Shown here piece by piece: positions 32,149 to 41,583 of a stretch of DNA of 64,000 nucleotides. This stretch comes from Dactylonectria macrodidyma. Lineage: Eukaryota > Ascomycota > Sordariomycetes > Hypocreales > Nectriaceae. The position numbers and the translations under genes are program-made. The DNA lies in assembly GCA_020744425.1 (NCBI GenBank), contig JAGMUV010000002.1, forward strand, positions 4,942,501 to 5,006,500, read 5' to 3'. The notes under the pieces were generated by a model. That model was not told where the DNA came from and searched no databases. It saw nothing but the letters and a program-made list of their open reading frames with translations. Every line of letters starts with the position of its first letter. Positions within the stretch are counted from its first letter, which is position 1.

Positions 32149-32493
32149 TCCCCCCCCCCCCCCCCCCCCCCGGCAATATAATCCGTCATGTAAGCAAGAT
32201 AGTTGTGATATCCCTCCCTCATCCAAAGAAAGGGCATCTATTCACACAATTGAAGAGATACTGTGTTTTTCTGTATATGTAGCTATTCAATATAGAGCAT
32301 GTAGTCTATTTGCAACATAAAAGCCTGCTCAGGGCCGTGAAGAACACACAATGCGTACACTCGCATCATCTGAACACCACAGCTATCACGATGCAAGTGA
32401 ATCCCTTCACACATCATAGTATATAAAGCAGAGACTTCTCTCTTGTACAAATCTCTTCATTCTTACCTCAAAGCATTACAAAATACTATTAAG

Positions 32494-33122
32494 ATGGCTT
32501 ACTTCTACCCAAACAATACTCAAAATATCCTTATCTATATATGCACTCATACATCAATACAAGCTGGGGCAGCTTACCCTTCAAATCACAACCAGCAGTA
32601 CGTTCTACAGCCCATCAGTAATAATCAACAGCAACAGCTGCGTGGTGTTCCTCATCCAGTGATAAATCCACTCGGTCTTCAGCATTGGTGGAGCCAACAT
32701 ACCTTGCCAAATGATCCAACCTCCCCCAATTCTCTGTACAGGCAGAACCTTCAAGCCCAGGTAACAGCACAGAATACTCAATATAGTCCTCAAGGTCAGC
32801 CCATTAGCGAGAGGTACCACGCCCATGGGGATATCAGCTTGAAGGAGAGTGGCATATTGGGTATCTAAATCAACAGCTTCAGCAACGGCAACAGCGCCCC
32901 AATCCTGATGTAAATCCGATGTGGTCTCGAGACCATCTGCGGCTTATGGATCAATCCTATCGTCAACAGGGATATACCGTTCCAGGCACGAATTGGCCCT
33001 CCCCAGCTGTAGGTATGACTACCTATCAACCAGTCATTCAAGCCGTAGAGAATTCAGGGATTCATGTGTGTAATATTGATCGAAATGGCTATGTTCAGTG
33101 GATTTGGCAGGGCAGGCAGTAA
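32494..33122 (+). CDS. Second gene of the Mutator-like element, Gln/Asn-rich protein
   Basis: A TATAAA at 32422-32427 lies about 70 bases upstream of the ATG at 32494. The frame closes at 32868, but a canonical 47-nt intron (GTAACA at 32761, TAG ending 32807) joins exons 32494-32760 and 32808-33122 in phase and gives 193 residues. The alternative is one frameshift. The protein begins MAYFYPNNTQN, is rich in Gln, Asn, Pro and Tyr (NNQQQQLRG, LNQQLQQRQQ), has repeated Trp (PWGYQLEGEW, WIWQGRQ at the end) and no known domain. It is transcribed towards the transposase. By position it recalls the two-gene plan of maize MuDR (mudrA and mudrB), but no sequence relation is claimed. Unlike the transposase it has no premature stop. 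Confidence 0.55.
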
Positions 33123-33377
33123 AGTCACAGAATAGCTCAATGAATACATCGTGTTAGTGTTACTATATCTCTGACTACAGAGCCTACTTAACCCTACATG
33201 TGAACTCGGCCACAACCTCATCAAATCAAGCCATCGGGTCACCAAACATATATTCAGAGTTTTGCCTTTCTTTCTCATTTGAATGATATATAACACTTAC
33301 CTTTCCCGTCAATATTGCAAATGTTAGTGTTGGGGGGGGGGGGGGGGGGGGGGGTCCCACTACTAGACCTTCCCCCC

Positions 33378-35840
33378 CTATGATATCACATCTCTCTCAG
33401 CAGCATCCCAGATATGCTTCATTCCTCGCTGCCGTGAGAAAGGCTGCTCTGACATCTCTGCTTCTACACTCTGTTCAACCCTCTCGTTCTCAGCTTTATC
33501 CCAATCAAGGTAACTCATCATCTCCTCCTTCGTCCAGGCTCTGATGCCAGATTCCCCCCTGCAATGGCTCCCCATTTGCTTGTAGTCAAGGCACCAGTCA
33601 TAGTCTTCTTTACTATAACGTGTAGGCAGTCCCATAGCCTTCCGGTATTATTGATTAGTCTTCTGGGATCCCCGAGGAAATGTAGCAATCCAGGCCTCTC
33701 GTGCTTCTTTATATCGTTTGAAGATAGCACGGGGATCATCAGCTCGTAATGCATGCACAGGAATAGTTGCTAAGGTGGCTGCTGGAGGAGATAGTACCCG
33801 AGTTGTTATATGTGTTGTTATATGTATTGTTGTACAGGCTATAGTCTCGGATACTATAGAGAATCCTGATAGGGATGATGGGGATGATGGGGATGATGGG
33901 GATAATGAGCGTGTTATAGAGCGAGTAGTTGTATGAGTCGTTATGTGCGTTGTCATAGAGTTTTGAGGAGGAGCCTGTAATAGATGTTCATAACGTAAGG
34001 GGCATGCCTTAGACCTCATGTTGTGGCCTTGCTGATGACATTTTGAACACGTTGGCAGTGCCTTTGGTTATAGTGCTTTCTCAACACGTTCAAATACACA
34101 CGGCTCACGTTGTGTGCTCGTTGGTGGTAGCGTTGAACTAGCAGCTAGAGGATCAAACTGCTTGTGAGGCTCAAGAATAAGCCGGGGGGTTCCTGAGCGT
34201 TGGAGATGCCAATATGAGTGGAAATGATGTAGTTGAAGGGGTAGATTTTGCACCAGCAAAGGCTGAAGGGTATGAGCACAGGGCAGACCAAGAGTCTTAG
34301 TGAAAACCCCTGTACATGTAGGATATTCTTTCAGTAGTCGTTGCCGTTAAGCCTCAACCATCCGCAGGGCTTGATGTGATATCCAACCACGGATATTACT
34401 ATACAACACCCCAGATAGCACAAGAGGTGTGCTGATATGCTGCTGTGCTTGGCTTGCCTCGAGCTCGGCAAGCTGATTCAACAGAACAAGCTTGATGATC
34501 CTCCAGGCATCAAAGAGGTCAGCTTACAAGTTTTTCAGGTGAGATTTGAGAAGCCGATGAATCCCCTCGCACCGTGATGTCACATATTGCTCGAAGTGAA
34601 GGTATTGGTTAACCCACGCCTTCACAAACCTCTCTTTATAGAGATCTAGCCAGGTCTCCATGATATAGCCCACCTCGTTAATATAGCCAGGGATATAACG
34701 CTCCTTAAACTTCTCAAGCCTCTCGTTATAGATATCCTCAGTCGATGAGGCTACAATCTCATGCCAAGAGTCGTAGAATTCCTTCCACTCTTTCTGCCCT
34801 TGAGGATCGTTTTTATCCCGAGTAAATGCGGGCATACAATAGGTCAGGACCGCTTTGTTAATATGCCATAAGCATAGCATCGGGGTTGACTGAGGGAAGC
34901 AAGAGGGAGAGGAAACAGCATTCATACAAGCAAGGCAGCGATCTGTAAGTATTACAGAGGGAAGGGCTGCTCCATGAAGCTCATACATATACCGTAAACG
35001 CTCAAGAGCCCAGATGAAATCATGCTCTTCCTCACCGCTAAGGAATGCAAATGCAATACAAAAGGATCGTTGACAAGCATCAACACCAACTATATCGAGA
35101 AGAGGCATCTTGTACTTATTAGTCTTGTATATGCAGTCCAATATAAGCACTTCAGGGTATAGTTTGAGGTATGCCAGTGACTGCGGATGTGCAAATAATA
35201 CTGCTGTAACTCTGCTCGTCTCGTCAAGGCGTATTTGACTCCAGAAGCCCTCGTTCTTAAGCTGATCGGCAAGGGCATGTATATTGCTTTGACCTTTAGC
35301 AAGCGCTCGTTTGCCCTCTGCAATGCAATTGTAGATATCCCTTTGTGTAGCAAGTGTATTTGAGGTCGTCTGTAAGTAAGATCTGATCTCCTTTGCCCCA
35401 ATGCCAGCACTGGCGAGTTATTGGACTGTTAATGCATCTGAGCCTGATAGCTGACGAAGTGTTGGATGTGCCACTTGACTGATGCTTGGTTCGTGATTGT
35501 GTTGATCAAAGCCAACCCCGGGACGATGCCTTAGACTCCATATACTCTTACTTAGGCTTTCCTTTGCTATCACAGAGAAGAGGCATCCTATACGACGTGT
35601 TGTTTGATGAGGCCGTATCTTTGCGCCTGATCCCGAAGGGACGGGCCCTCCACGATCACAGGCGTAGATAGCTATCGTTCTTCCATTCGTAGTCTTCCTA
35701 GACTTTCCGGTCACAAAGGCATAACCTCGTGGGGCTGCCCAAGCGTTGATTGCTGTACGTAGTTCCTCCCGTGAGTCATATTGGTCTTCAGGAGGAAGGA
35801 GGTCATCAGGCCAGCCACGGGAGACCTCAATTGGGTTCAT
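33378..35840 (-). pseudogene. Mutator-like (MULE) transposase, broken by five in-frame TAA codons
   Basis: One continuous frame of 820 codons runs from ATG 35840 to TAG 33378-33380 with no frameshift, but is stopped at 35418, 34524, 34347, 34068 and 33648 (lowest base of each codon). All five are TAA. Domains in order: an N-terminal FAR1/WRKY-GCM1-like DNA-binding region (about 13-110, with the motif KSRKTTNGRTIAIYACDRGG); the MULE catalytic core (LYPEVLILDCIYKTNKYKMPLLDIVGVD, then VILTDRCLACMNAV and the CLWHINKAV motif), giving the DDE-type aspartates; and a zinc knuckle CSKCHQQGHNMRSKAC near residue 600. Length is close to Hop-type transposases (over 800 residues). TAA from CAA is a C-to-T change at CpA, the preferred target of repeat-induced point mutation, which is the likely cause. 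Confidence 0.85.
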
Positions 35841-36256
35841 TGTAGCAGAATAAAGGCGCGGCAAGTTAAATTGATACCGTAGAAGCTGTTGATCGTTGAA
35901 TTGGTGGGCCAATTTGCAGTGTGTTACCCCTTTTCAAAGGCCACGTAACATAACGGATTATATTTGCCCCCGGGGGGTGTCAGATAGCGCGCCCTCACTA
36001 GGAAACTGATAATGAAAGATGATCTTGAGATGATCTTGAGTGTATTGATCTTTCTTGTGTTCATCCTCCTTGTTCTTCGTTCTCCCTCGTTGTCTTTGTA
36101 TCTGAGGGGGCGAGGCCAAGATACTAGACCTGCTGATCCTGTAACAGATCTGAAACGCTGTTCTGACAATTCAGATATCATGGGGTGACATCTTCCCTTG
36201 AGGTGGCTGCCTGTGTAACATCACCATGCATGCCACTTTTCCAACAGAGGGGGGGG

Positions 36257-36315
36257 GGGGCGCAAGTAAGTCACGTGAGATATTTGCGCCCCCAGCGGCG
36301 CATGTATCAATTCCC
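36257..36315 (-). repeat. Right terminal inverted repeat
   Basis: Inverted partner of 32090-32148, ending in CAATTCCC at 36315. It carries the same internal CACGTG-centred inverted repeat. On its inner side is a run of 12 G (36249-36260 overlaps the boundary). Confidence 0.9.
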
Positions 36316-36324
36316 GGGACAAGA
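36316..36324 (+). repeat. Right target-site duplication of the Mutator-like element
   Basis: GGGACAAGA, identical to 32081-32089. Confidence 0.9.
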
Positions 36325-36370
36325 CATGGGGTGACTAAGCAAACTAGACCTCATAACTTCCACCACTCTG

Positions 36371-36382
36371 CCATCATCAACC
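36371..36382 (+). repeat. Left target-site duplication of the LINE
   Basis: CCATCATCAACC, repeated exactly at 41847-41858 after the ATCC tail. Because the tail itself ends in ATCC-type sequence, two to five bases of the match could be shared microhomology rather than true duplication. Confidence 0.75.
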
Positions 36383-36500
36383 GAAGGATTTTTTCTCCAC
36401 GAATTCAACCCTTCTTACGGAAATCTCGTTATTTATCTTCTTTATAACTTTTGAAATACCTACCCGGTAGCCGCTTGGCGGAGATTCAGGCCTTTGGTGG

Positions 36501-37811
36501 ATGTCTGGCGTTACGAACCCCGCTTCAGACGTCATTGTCGTCATGGAAGGCGAACCGGATGTTCCGGGCGGGGGATATCATCGTCCCCTGCGTAAAAGGA
36601 CCAGAACGACGAGGGCATTAGAGTCCGAGCAGCAAAAAGGCGATATGGAATGGCAGGAGGAGGAGAGCAGCGAGGGAGCTCTGAGTCATACGCGAACTAA
36701 GAAAAGAACCACGCCTAAGGCAGCTGGCAGCATGACCGAGGCGATCCAGGGTTTGAAACGACTCCTGGAACAGGATTTCAATCAAAGAATGGAAGCAATG
36801 AAGGCAGAGTTTCAGCTCGAGTTTACAAAACTTAGCGACCGCATGGCTGAGGAAGTCACTAGGACCACGGCCCAGATGGCGCAAGAATTGTCACAGGCTC
36901 GAGAGCAGCTCACCCTGGTTTGCAGCGAGTTGGAGCAGACCCGGCTACAGCTGGACACCTTGACCAATGCTCATGCAGCAAGATCGCCTAGTCAGACATA
37001 TGCAGATGCTGCCAGGATGACGCCTATTAGTATTACCACTCAAACCCCATCCACGGTTCGATCGGCAACCCCGGAACCGGTGTTCTGCACGGTAGACACA
37101 TCCAGGGTGCCCGAGGATCATATCGGAGATACTACACCAGCAGTGCTTCGCAGGACCATTGAACAGGAAATGCGAACATCTAGCGACCAACCTAGTTGGC
37201 GATGTGTTGCAGTGACCAGAGATGGACGAAATGCCAACCGCCTGAGGGTCATCGGTAGGAACGAGGAAGAACTGAAGAAGATCAAGACCATTATTGAGGT
37301 CAAGAAGGCTCCAGGTGCGAGAGTCCTTCGTGACCAACTGTACCCAGTCAAAGTTGACAATATCAACCGTACCGCCGTTCTCGACCAGGAAGGCAAGGTC
37401 CTTCCTGGAGCAATGGAAGCCTTGGGCCAAGAGAATGAAGTCCAGATTGCCAAGATGGCCTGGTTGAGTCGCAGGGATAACGCAAAGGCATATGGATCCA
37501 TGGTGGTATACCTCACCAAAAACAGTGATGCCAGGAGACTCTTACAGGAACGCTACTTCCTTGCAGCCGGTGAATCGGCTTATACCAGCATGTTCGAGCG
37601 GAGAACCGGACCGATACAATGCTATAACTGCCAGGAGCTCGGCCACAAGGCTTTCTCGTGCAGCAAGAATCGGGTATGTGCGAGGTGCGCTGCCGAAGGC
37701 CACCATCATAGTGAGTGCCAGACGCAGGTACCCAAGTGCGTACCCTGTGGTGGACCGCACGAGTCGTTCAGTCGAAGCTGCCCGAAACTCTACCCTACTC
37801 GGCATGAGTAG
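36501..37811 (+). CDS. LINE ORF1 protein (gag-like, zinc knuckles)
   Basis: 436 residues. ORF1 proteins bind the element RNA and form the ribonucleoprotein for retrotransposition. After a disordered basic N-terminus (RKRTRTTRALE, KKRTTPKAAG) comes a long coiled-coil-like stretch (about 80-155, EAIQGLKRLLEQDFNQRMEA onward, heptad-like Leu/Met). An RRM-like or esterase-like middle follows (about 230-360, with RWRCVAV-type SWRCVAVTRDGRNANRLRV). Three zinc knuckles close it: CYNCQELGHKAFSC from residue 374, CARCAAEGHHHSEC, and a variant CVPCGGPHESFSRSC. The stop codon lies inside the start of ORF2 (ATGAGTAG), so the second protein is probably made by reinitiation or coupled translation. Confidence 0.9.
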   Translation: MSGVTNPASDVIVVMEGEPDVPGGGYHRPLRKRTRTTRALESEQQKGDMEWQEEESSEGALSHTRTKKRTTPKAAGSMTEAIQGLKRLLEQDFNQRMEAMKAEFQLEFTKLSDRMAEEVTRTTAQMAQELSQAREQLTLVCSELEQTRLQLDTLTNAHAARSPSQTYADAARMTPISITTQTPSTVRSATPEPVFCTVDTSRVPEDHIGDTTPAVLRRTIEQEMRTSSDQPSWRCVAVTRDGRNANRLRVIGRNEEELKKIKTIIEVKKAPGARVLRDQLYPVKVDNINRTAVLDQEGKVLPGAMEALGQENEVQIAKMAWLSRRDNAKAYGSMVVYLTKNSDARRLLQERYFLAAGESAYTSMFERRTGPIQCYNCQELGHKAFSCSKNRVCARCAAEGHHHSECQTQVPKCVPCGGPHESFSRSCPKLYPTRHE

Positions 37812-40800
37812 GATATTCCAGGTAATTCAACTGAATGTAAGAAAACAGGACACGGTACATGAGAGCCTAATGAACGATACGCGACCCCAAGATTTTGCAG
37901 TTGTGGCGGTCCAAGAACCACCAGCATGGAAAAGTGACGGCAAACTATTAACAGTCCCTATGGGGCATCCCAGATGGATTAAAATGGTCCCTACGATTTG
38001 GAGAGATGGCAGATGGCCGATCCGGAGCATGTTGTGGGTGAATAGGGACTTGGAGGTCAACCAAGTACCAATACAGTCCCCGGACTTGACAGCAGCAGCC
38101 ATACGACTTCCGGACCGAATAATGTTGGTTGTGTCAGTGTATGTGCCGGGACGCAAGCCCCAGGCTCTTCGAAATACATGCCATACCCTGCACCAGGTGA
38201 TCCTCGACCTCAGGAGCAGGGCAGGGATGGCGGTGGACGTCATACTGGCCGGAGATTTTAACCAACACGACCGGCTATGGGGAGGAGACGACGTGGCCTT
38301 AGCAAGGCAAGGCGAGGCCGAACCGATCATCGACCTCATGAACGAACACGGTCTTTGCAGCCTCCTCCCGAGAGGCACAAAGACATGGCAAGGCCCCGAC
38401 AAGGAAAGCACAATCGACCTGGTGCTGGCGACGGCGGAGGTGGCAGACGAAATGGTGACGTGCTCCATACACCCGACAGAACACGGATCGGACCACCGGG
38501 CGATCCAAACGACGTTCGATCTCGCGAGGCCTGATCGGATTGTCACGGAAAGACTGTTGTTCAAGAATGCACCATGGACAGCAATTAGAGCCAAAGTGGA
38601 GGACAATCTCCAAGAGCTTCCCTGGACAGTCGGCGTGCAGGAACAGACAGACCAGTTAATGAGGGTCATCCTCGAGGCGATCCACGAGCTGACGCCCCGA
38701 GCACAACCAGTACCGTACGCGAAGCGCTGGTGGACGAAGGATTTGACGAGACTTCGGCGGGTGTACACGTTCTGGCGGAATCAGGCTAGGGCACAGCGGC
38801 GAGCAGGTCAGGTGAGGCCCGACCTGGAAGGACGGGCCAAGGAAGCATCCAAGGAGTACCATGATGCCATTCGGAAACAGAAGAAACTGCACTGGGACGA
38901 GTTCCTAGCAGAAGATGTCAACATATGGAAGGCAGCCAAGTATTTGAAACCTGGAAAGGACATCATGGACGATAGGGTGCCCCCTTTGAAGAGACAAGAC
39001 GGCTCCACCACTGTAGATAGGGTGGAGCAGGCAGAGGAGCTATTCAGCACGTTCTTCCCGCCGTTGCCGGCCAGGATTGAAGATGAAGGCGACCGACCGC
39101 AACGGACGGAAGTGCACATGCCAGACCTCACCATGGAGGAAGTTGAAGAAAAAGTGATAGCAGCGAAACCTTGGAAAGCGCCTGGAGAGGATGGTCTGCC
39201 AGCAATGGTGTGGAAACAGCTTTGGCCAGTGGTTAGATACCGTGTCTTGCACCTCTTCGACACATCCCTCAGGGATGGTGTGGTACCCCACCAGTGGAGG
39301 AGCGCGAAGATCATCCCGCTAAAGAAAGCAGACAAGGGAGACTACACAGTGGCCAAGGCATGGAGACCGATATCGCTGCTGTCAACACTGGGCAAGATAC
39401 TCGAGGCAGTCGTTGCAGAGCGGATATCCTATGTAGTGGAAAGCTATGGATTGCTGCCCGCAAACCACTTCGGGGCAAGGAAGCGAAGGTCAGCCGAACA
39501 AGCACTGATACTGCTGCAGGAGCAGATCTATAAGGCATGGAGGGCCGGCAGGGTGCTCAGTCTGATCAGTTTCGACGTCAAAGGCGCTTACAATGGAGTG
39601 TTCAAAGAACGACTACTGGAGAGGCTGAAGGCGAGAGGCATACCTGGTGGACTGGTGAGATGGATTGACGCCTTCTGCTCTGGACGAATGGCCACCGTGG
39701 TGGTAAATGGGCACACGTCACAGCTACGGGAGTTGCCACAGGCAGGTCTCCCGCAAGGATCACCGCTGTCGCCGGTGTTGTTCCTGTTCTTCAATGCAGA
39801 TTTGGTGCAGAGAAGAATCAACGCAAGAGGTGGCTCGATGGCATTCGTGGACGACTACTCAGCCTGGGTGGTGGGACCAACAGCGGAGGAGAATCGAGCC
39901 GGCATCCAATCAATTATAGACGAAGCACTGGGCTGGGAAAGACGGAGCGGTGCGACGTTTAACGGAGACAAAACGGCCATCGTGCATTTCACGCGAAACG
40001 CCGCGCGTACCAGCGACAAACCGTTCATGATCAAAGGAAAAGTAGTCAAGCCCAAGACCAGCGCCAAGATCCTGGGAGTGGTCATGGACGCGAAACTACG
40101 ATACAAGGAACACATAGCTAAAGCTGCCGCAAAGGGGCTCTCGGCCGCTATGTGTTTGAAAAGACTGAAAATGTTGTCACCGCGGACGGCGAGACAACTG
40201 TTCGTAGCAACAGTGGCTCCCACCATGGACTATGCGTCTAGCGTGTGGGCGCATTCATGCGGCATTAGAGAAGCCGCTTGGCTGGACAAAGCACAGATGG
40301 TTGGAGCACAGGCGATCACGGGAGCTTTCCGGACCGTGGCAACAGCGGTGGCCGAGGCCGAAGCTAGCATCCAACCGGTGCAAGAACGGCATGCGCAAGC
40401 GGCAACAAGGTTTTGGATCAACCTCCGGACCCTTCCCAGGACACACCCGTTGGCGACACTGAAAGTGAAAGTGTGTCGCCGATTCGTATCGCCGATGCAG
40501 AGGATTGCTCAAGTACAAGGGGAAACAGCCACTGAACGAATGGAGATCATTCGGGAGTACGCGTTACCGCCATGGAGAGACCGTATCCCGGTGTTGTGCG
40601 ACCCTGACCGGGAGAGAGCGGTGGAAGAAGCAAAGAGGGTGGATGGCATAGTCATGGCCACCTGCTCCTCGCAGAGAAGGGGCATGGTAGGCATGGGAGG
40701 TGTCGTACAAGATACGGCGATCAACAACGATGACGAGGTAGTGGCCAGCTACTCCATCACTCTCGGGTTGACGGAGGAGCTGAACCTATACATCGCCGAG

Positions 40801-41583
40801 CTGGGAGCTATAGAGATGGTATTGAGATGTATGCCGTCTGGACTCTGCCGGCGGGATATGACTGTCATGACGAGCAGCCGCTCCGCACTAGAAGCCATAC
40901 GGCGGCCACGACAACAATCCGGCCAACAAATCATACGGCAAATATACGACCATATCAAGCGTCTCGAAGACGAGGGCCACTCTCTCCGGATGTTGTGGGT
41001 TCCAGCAGGAGAAGAGGATTTCGCGCTGGGACCAAAAGCCAAAGCAGCAGCGCGGAAGGCCACAGAAGGAGAATGCAGACCAGATGTGCCACCGCATCTA
41101 GCAAGATCCACAAGGATAAGACTAGCGATAACCAAGCAGCAGCAAACAAGAACACTACCAGAAAGAGTCGGGAAATACTCGAAGCAGATAGATACGGCAC
41201 TGCCAGGCAAGCATACCCGTACTCTATATGACTCGCTGAAGAGGAAGGAAGCAGACGTACTATCACAGCTCCGCACCGGAATGGTGAGACTTAACAGCTT
41301 TCTGTGCAAGATAGGAACGATGGAATCGGACACTTGCGAATGCGGGCTAGCATCAGAGACAGTGGAACACTTCCTATTCCGCTGCGCAAAATGGACCGCG
41401 CAACGGGAAGGCATGTTGCGATGTTCACAGACGAAGATGGGAAACCTATCATACTTCCTGGGAGGAAAGGCGGCGTCTGACGGTGACAAATGGGCGCCAG
41501 ACATGCGGGCAGTACGGGCGACGATCAAATTTGCCATTGCAACGGGGAGGCTTGACATGGACCAGAAGCCTCAGGCACACTAA
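37804..41583 (+). CDS. LINE ORF2 polyprotein: AP-like endonuclease, reverse transcriptase, RNase H-like
   Basis: 1259 residues from the ATG that overlaps the ORF1 stop; a longer open frame extends upstream to 37492 but overlaps ORF1. The endonuclease occupies about 1-235 (FQVIQLNVRK, VAVQEPPAW, AGDFNQHD, GSDHRAI). Reverse transcriptase is about 460-760, with the segments KAPGEDGLP, WRPISLLSTLGKILE, LISFDVKGAYN, LPQGSPLSPVLF and FVDD (681-684). An RNase H-like region at about 945-1085 retains a Glu in AELGAIEM, but the usual first Asp, the DS Asp and the final Asp-containing motif are replaced (CSSQRRG, TSSRSAL, AKAAARKA), so catalysis there is doubtful. A C-terminal CECGLASETVEHFLFRC zinc motif starts at 1178. 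The protein would nick target DNA and prime reverse transcription. Confidence 0.92.
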   Translation: MSRIFQVIQLNVRKQDTVHESLMNDTRPQDFAVVAVQEPPAWKSDGKLLTVPMGHPRWIKMVPTIWRDGRWPIRSMLWVNRDLEVNQVPIQSPDLTAAAIRLPDRIMLVVSVYVPGRKPQALRNTCHTLHQVILDLRSRAGMAVDVILAGDFNQHDRLWGGDDVALARQGEAEPIIDLMNEHGLCSLLPRGTKTWQGPDKESTIDLVLATAEVADEMVTCSIHPTEHGSDHRAIQTTFDLARPDRIVTERLLFKNAPWTAIRAKVEDNLQELPWTVGVQEQTDQLMRVILEAIHELTPRAQPVPYAKRWWTKDLTRLRRVYTFWRNQARAQRRAGQVRPDLEGRAKEASKEYHDAIRKQKKLHWDEFLAEDVNIWKAAKYLKPGKDIMDDRVPPLKRQDGSTTVDRVEQAEELFSTFFPPLPARIEDEGDRPQRTEVHMPDLTMEEVEEKVIAAKPWKAPGEDGLPAMVWKQLWPVVRYRVLHLFDTSLRDGVVPHQWRSAKIIPLKKADKGDYTVAKAWRPISLLSTLGKILEAVVAERISYVVESYGLLPANHFGARKRRSAEQALILLQEQIYKAWRAGRVLSLISFDVKGAYNGVFKERLLERLKARGIPGGLVRWIDAFCSGRMATVVVNGHTSQLRELPQAGLPQGSPLSPVLFLFFNADLVQRRINARGGSMAFVDDYSAWVVGPTAEENRAGIQSIIDEALGWERRSGATFNGDKTAIVHFTRNAARTSDKPFMIKGKVVKPKTSAKILGVVMDAKLRYKEHIAKAAAKGLSAAMCLKRLKMLSPRTARQLFVATVAPTMDYASSVWAHSCGIREAAWLDKAQMVGAQAITGAFRTVATAVAEAEASIQPVQERHAQAATRFWINLRTLPRTHPLATLKVKVCRRFVSPMQRIAQVQGETATERMEIIREYALPPWRDRIPVLCDPDRERAVEEAKRVDGIVMATCSSQRRGMVGMGGVVQDTAINNDDEVVASYSITLGLTEELNLYIAELGAIEMVLRCMPSGLCRRDMTVMTSSRSALEAIRRPRQQSGQQIIRQIYDHIKRLEDEGHSLRMLWVPAGEEDFALGPKAKAAARKATEGECRPDVPPHLARSTRIRLAITKQQQTRTLPERVGKYSKQIDTALPGKHTRTLYDSLKRKEADVLSQLRTGMVRLNSFLCKIGTMESDTCECGLASETVEHFLFRCAKWTAQREGMLRCSQTKMGNLSYFLGGKAASDGDKWAPDMRAVRATIKFAIATGRLDMDQKPQAH

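Larger units (their letters stand above)
32090..36315 (-). mobile_element. Mutator-like DNA transposon (Hop-like), 4.2 kb, complete ends
   Basis: The element is bounded by 59-bp terminal inverted repeats (one mismatch) and perfect 9-bp target duplications. It carries a broken transposase gene on the minus strand (35840-33378) and a second gene on the plus strand (32494-33122), converging on a G23 run at 33332-33354. The inner edge of each terminal repeat runs into a C homopolymer as read inward (C22 at 32150-32171 on the left; 12 G on the plus strand at 36249-36260 on the right). Transposase type and duplication size fit the fungal Hop group. The intact ends and perfect duplication point to a fairly recent insertion. 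With the transposase broken, mobility would need an enzyme from another copy. Confidence 0.9.

Noticed and set aside
32808..32868. Frameshift in the second MULE gene
   Set aside because: A canonical 47-nt intron (32761-32807) explains the change of frame equally well and needs no mutation.
33858..33905. GATGATGGG repeats as a possible CRISPR-like or satellite array
   Set aside because: It is a short microsatellite inside the transposase frame encoding a Ser/Pro stretch; no spacers.
37492..37803. Longer ORF2 start for the LINE
   Set aside because: It would overlap ORF1 by 320 bases; endonuclease homology begins right after the ATG at 37804.
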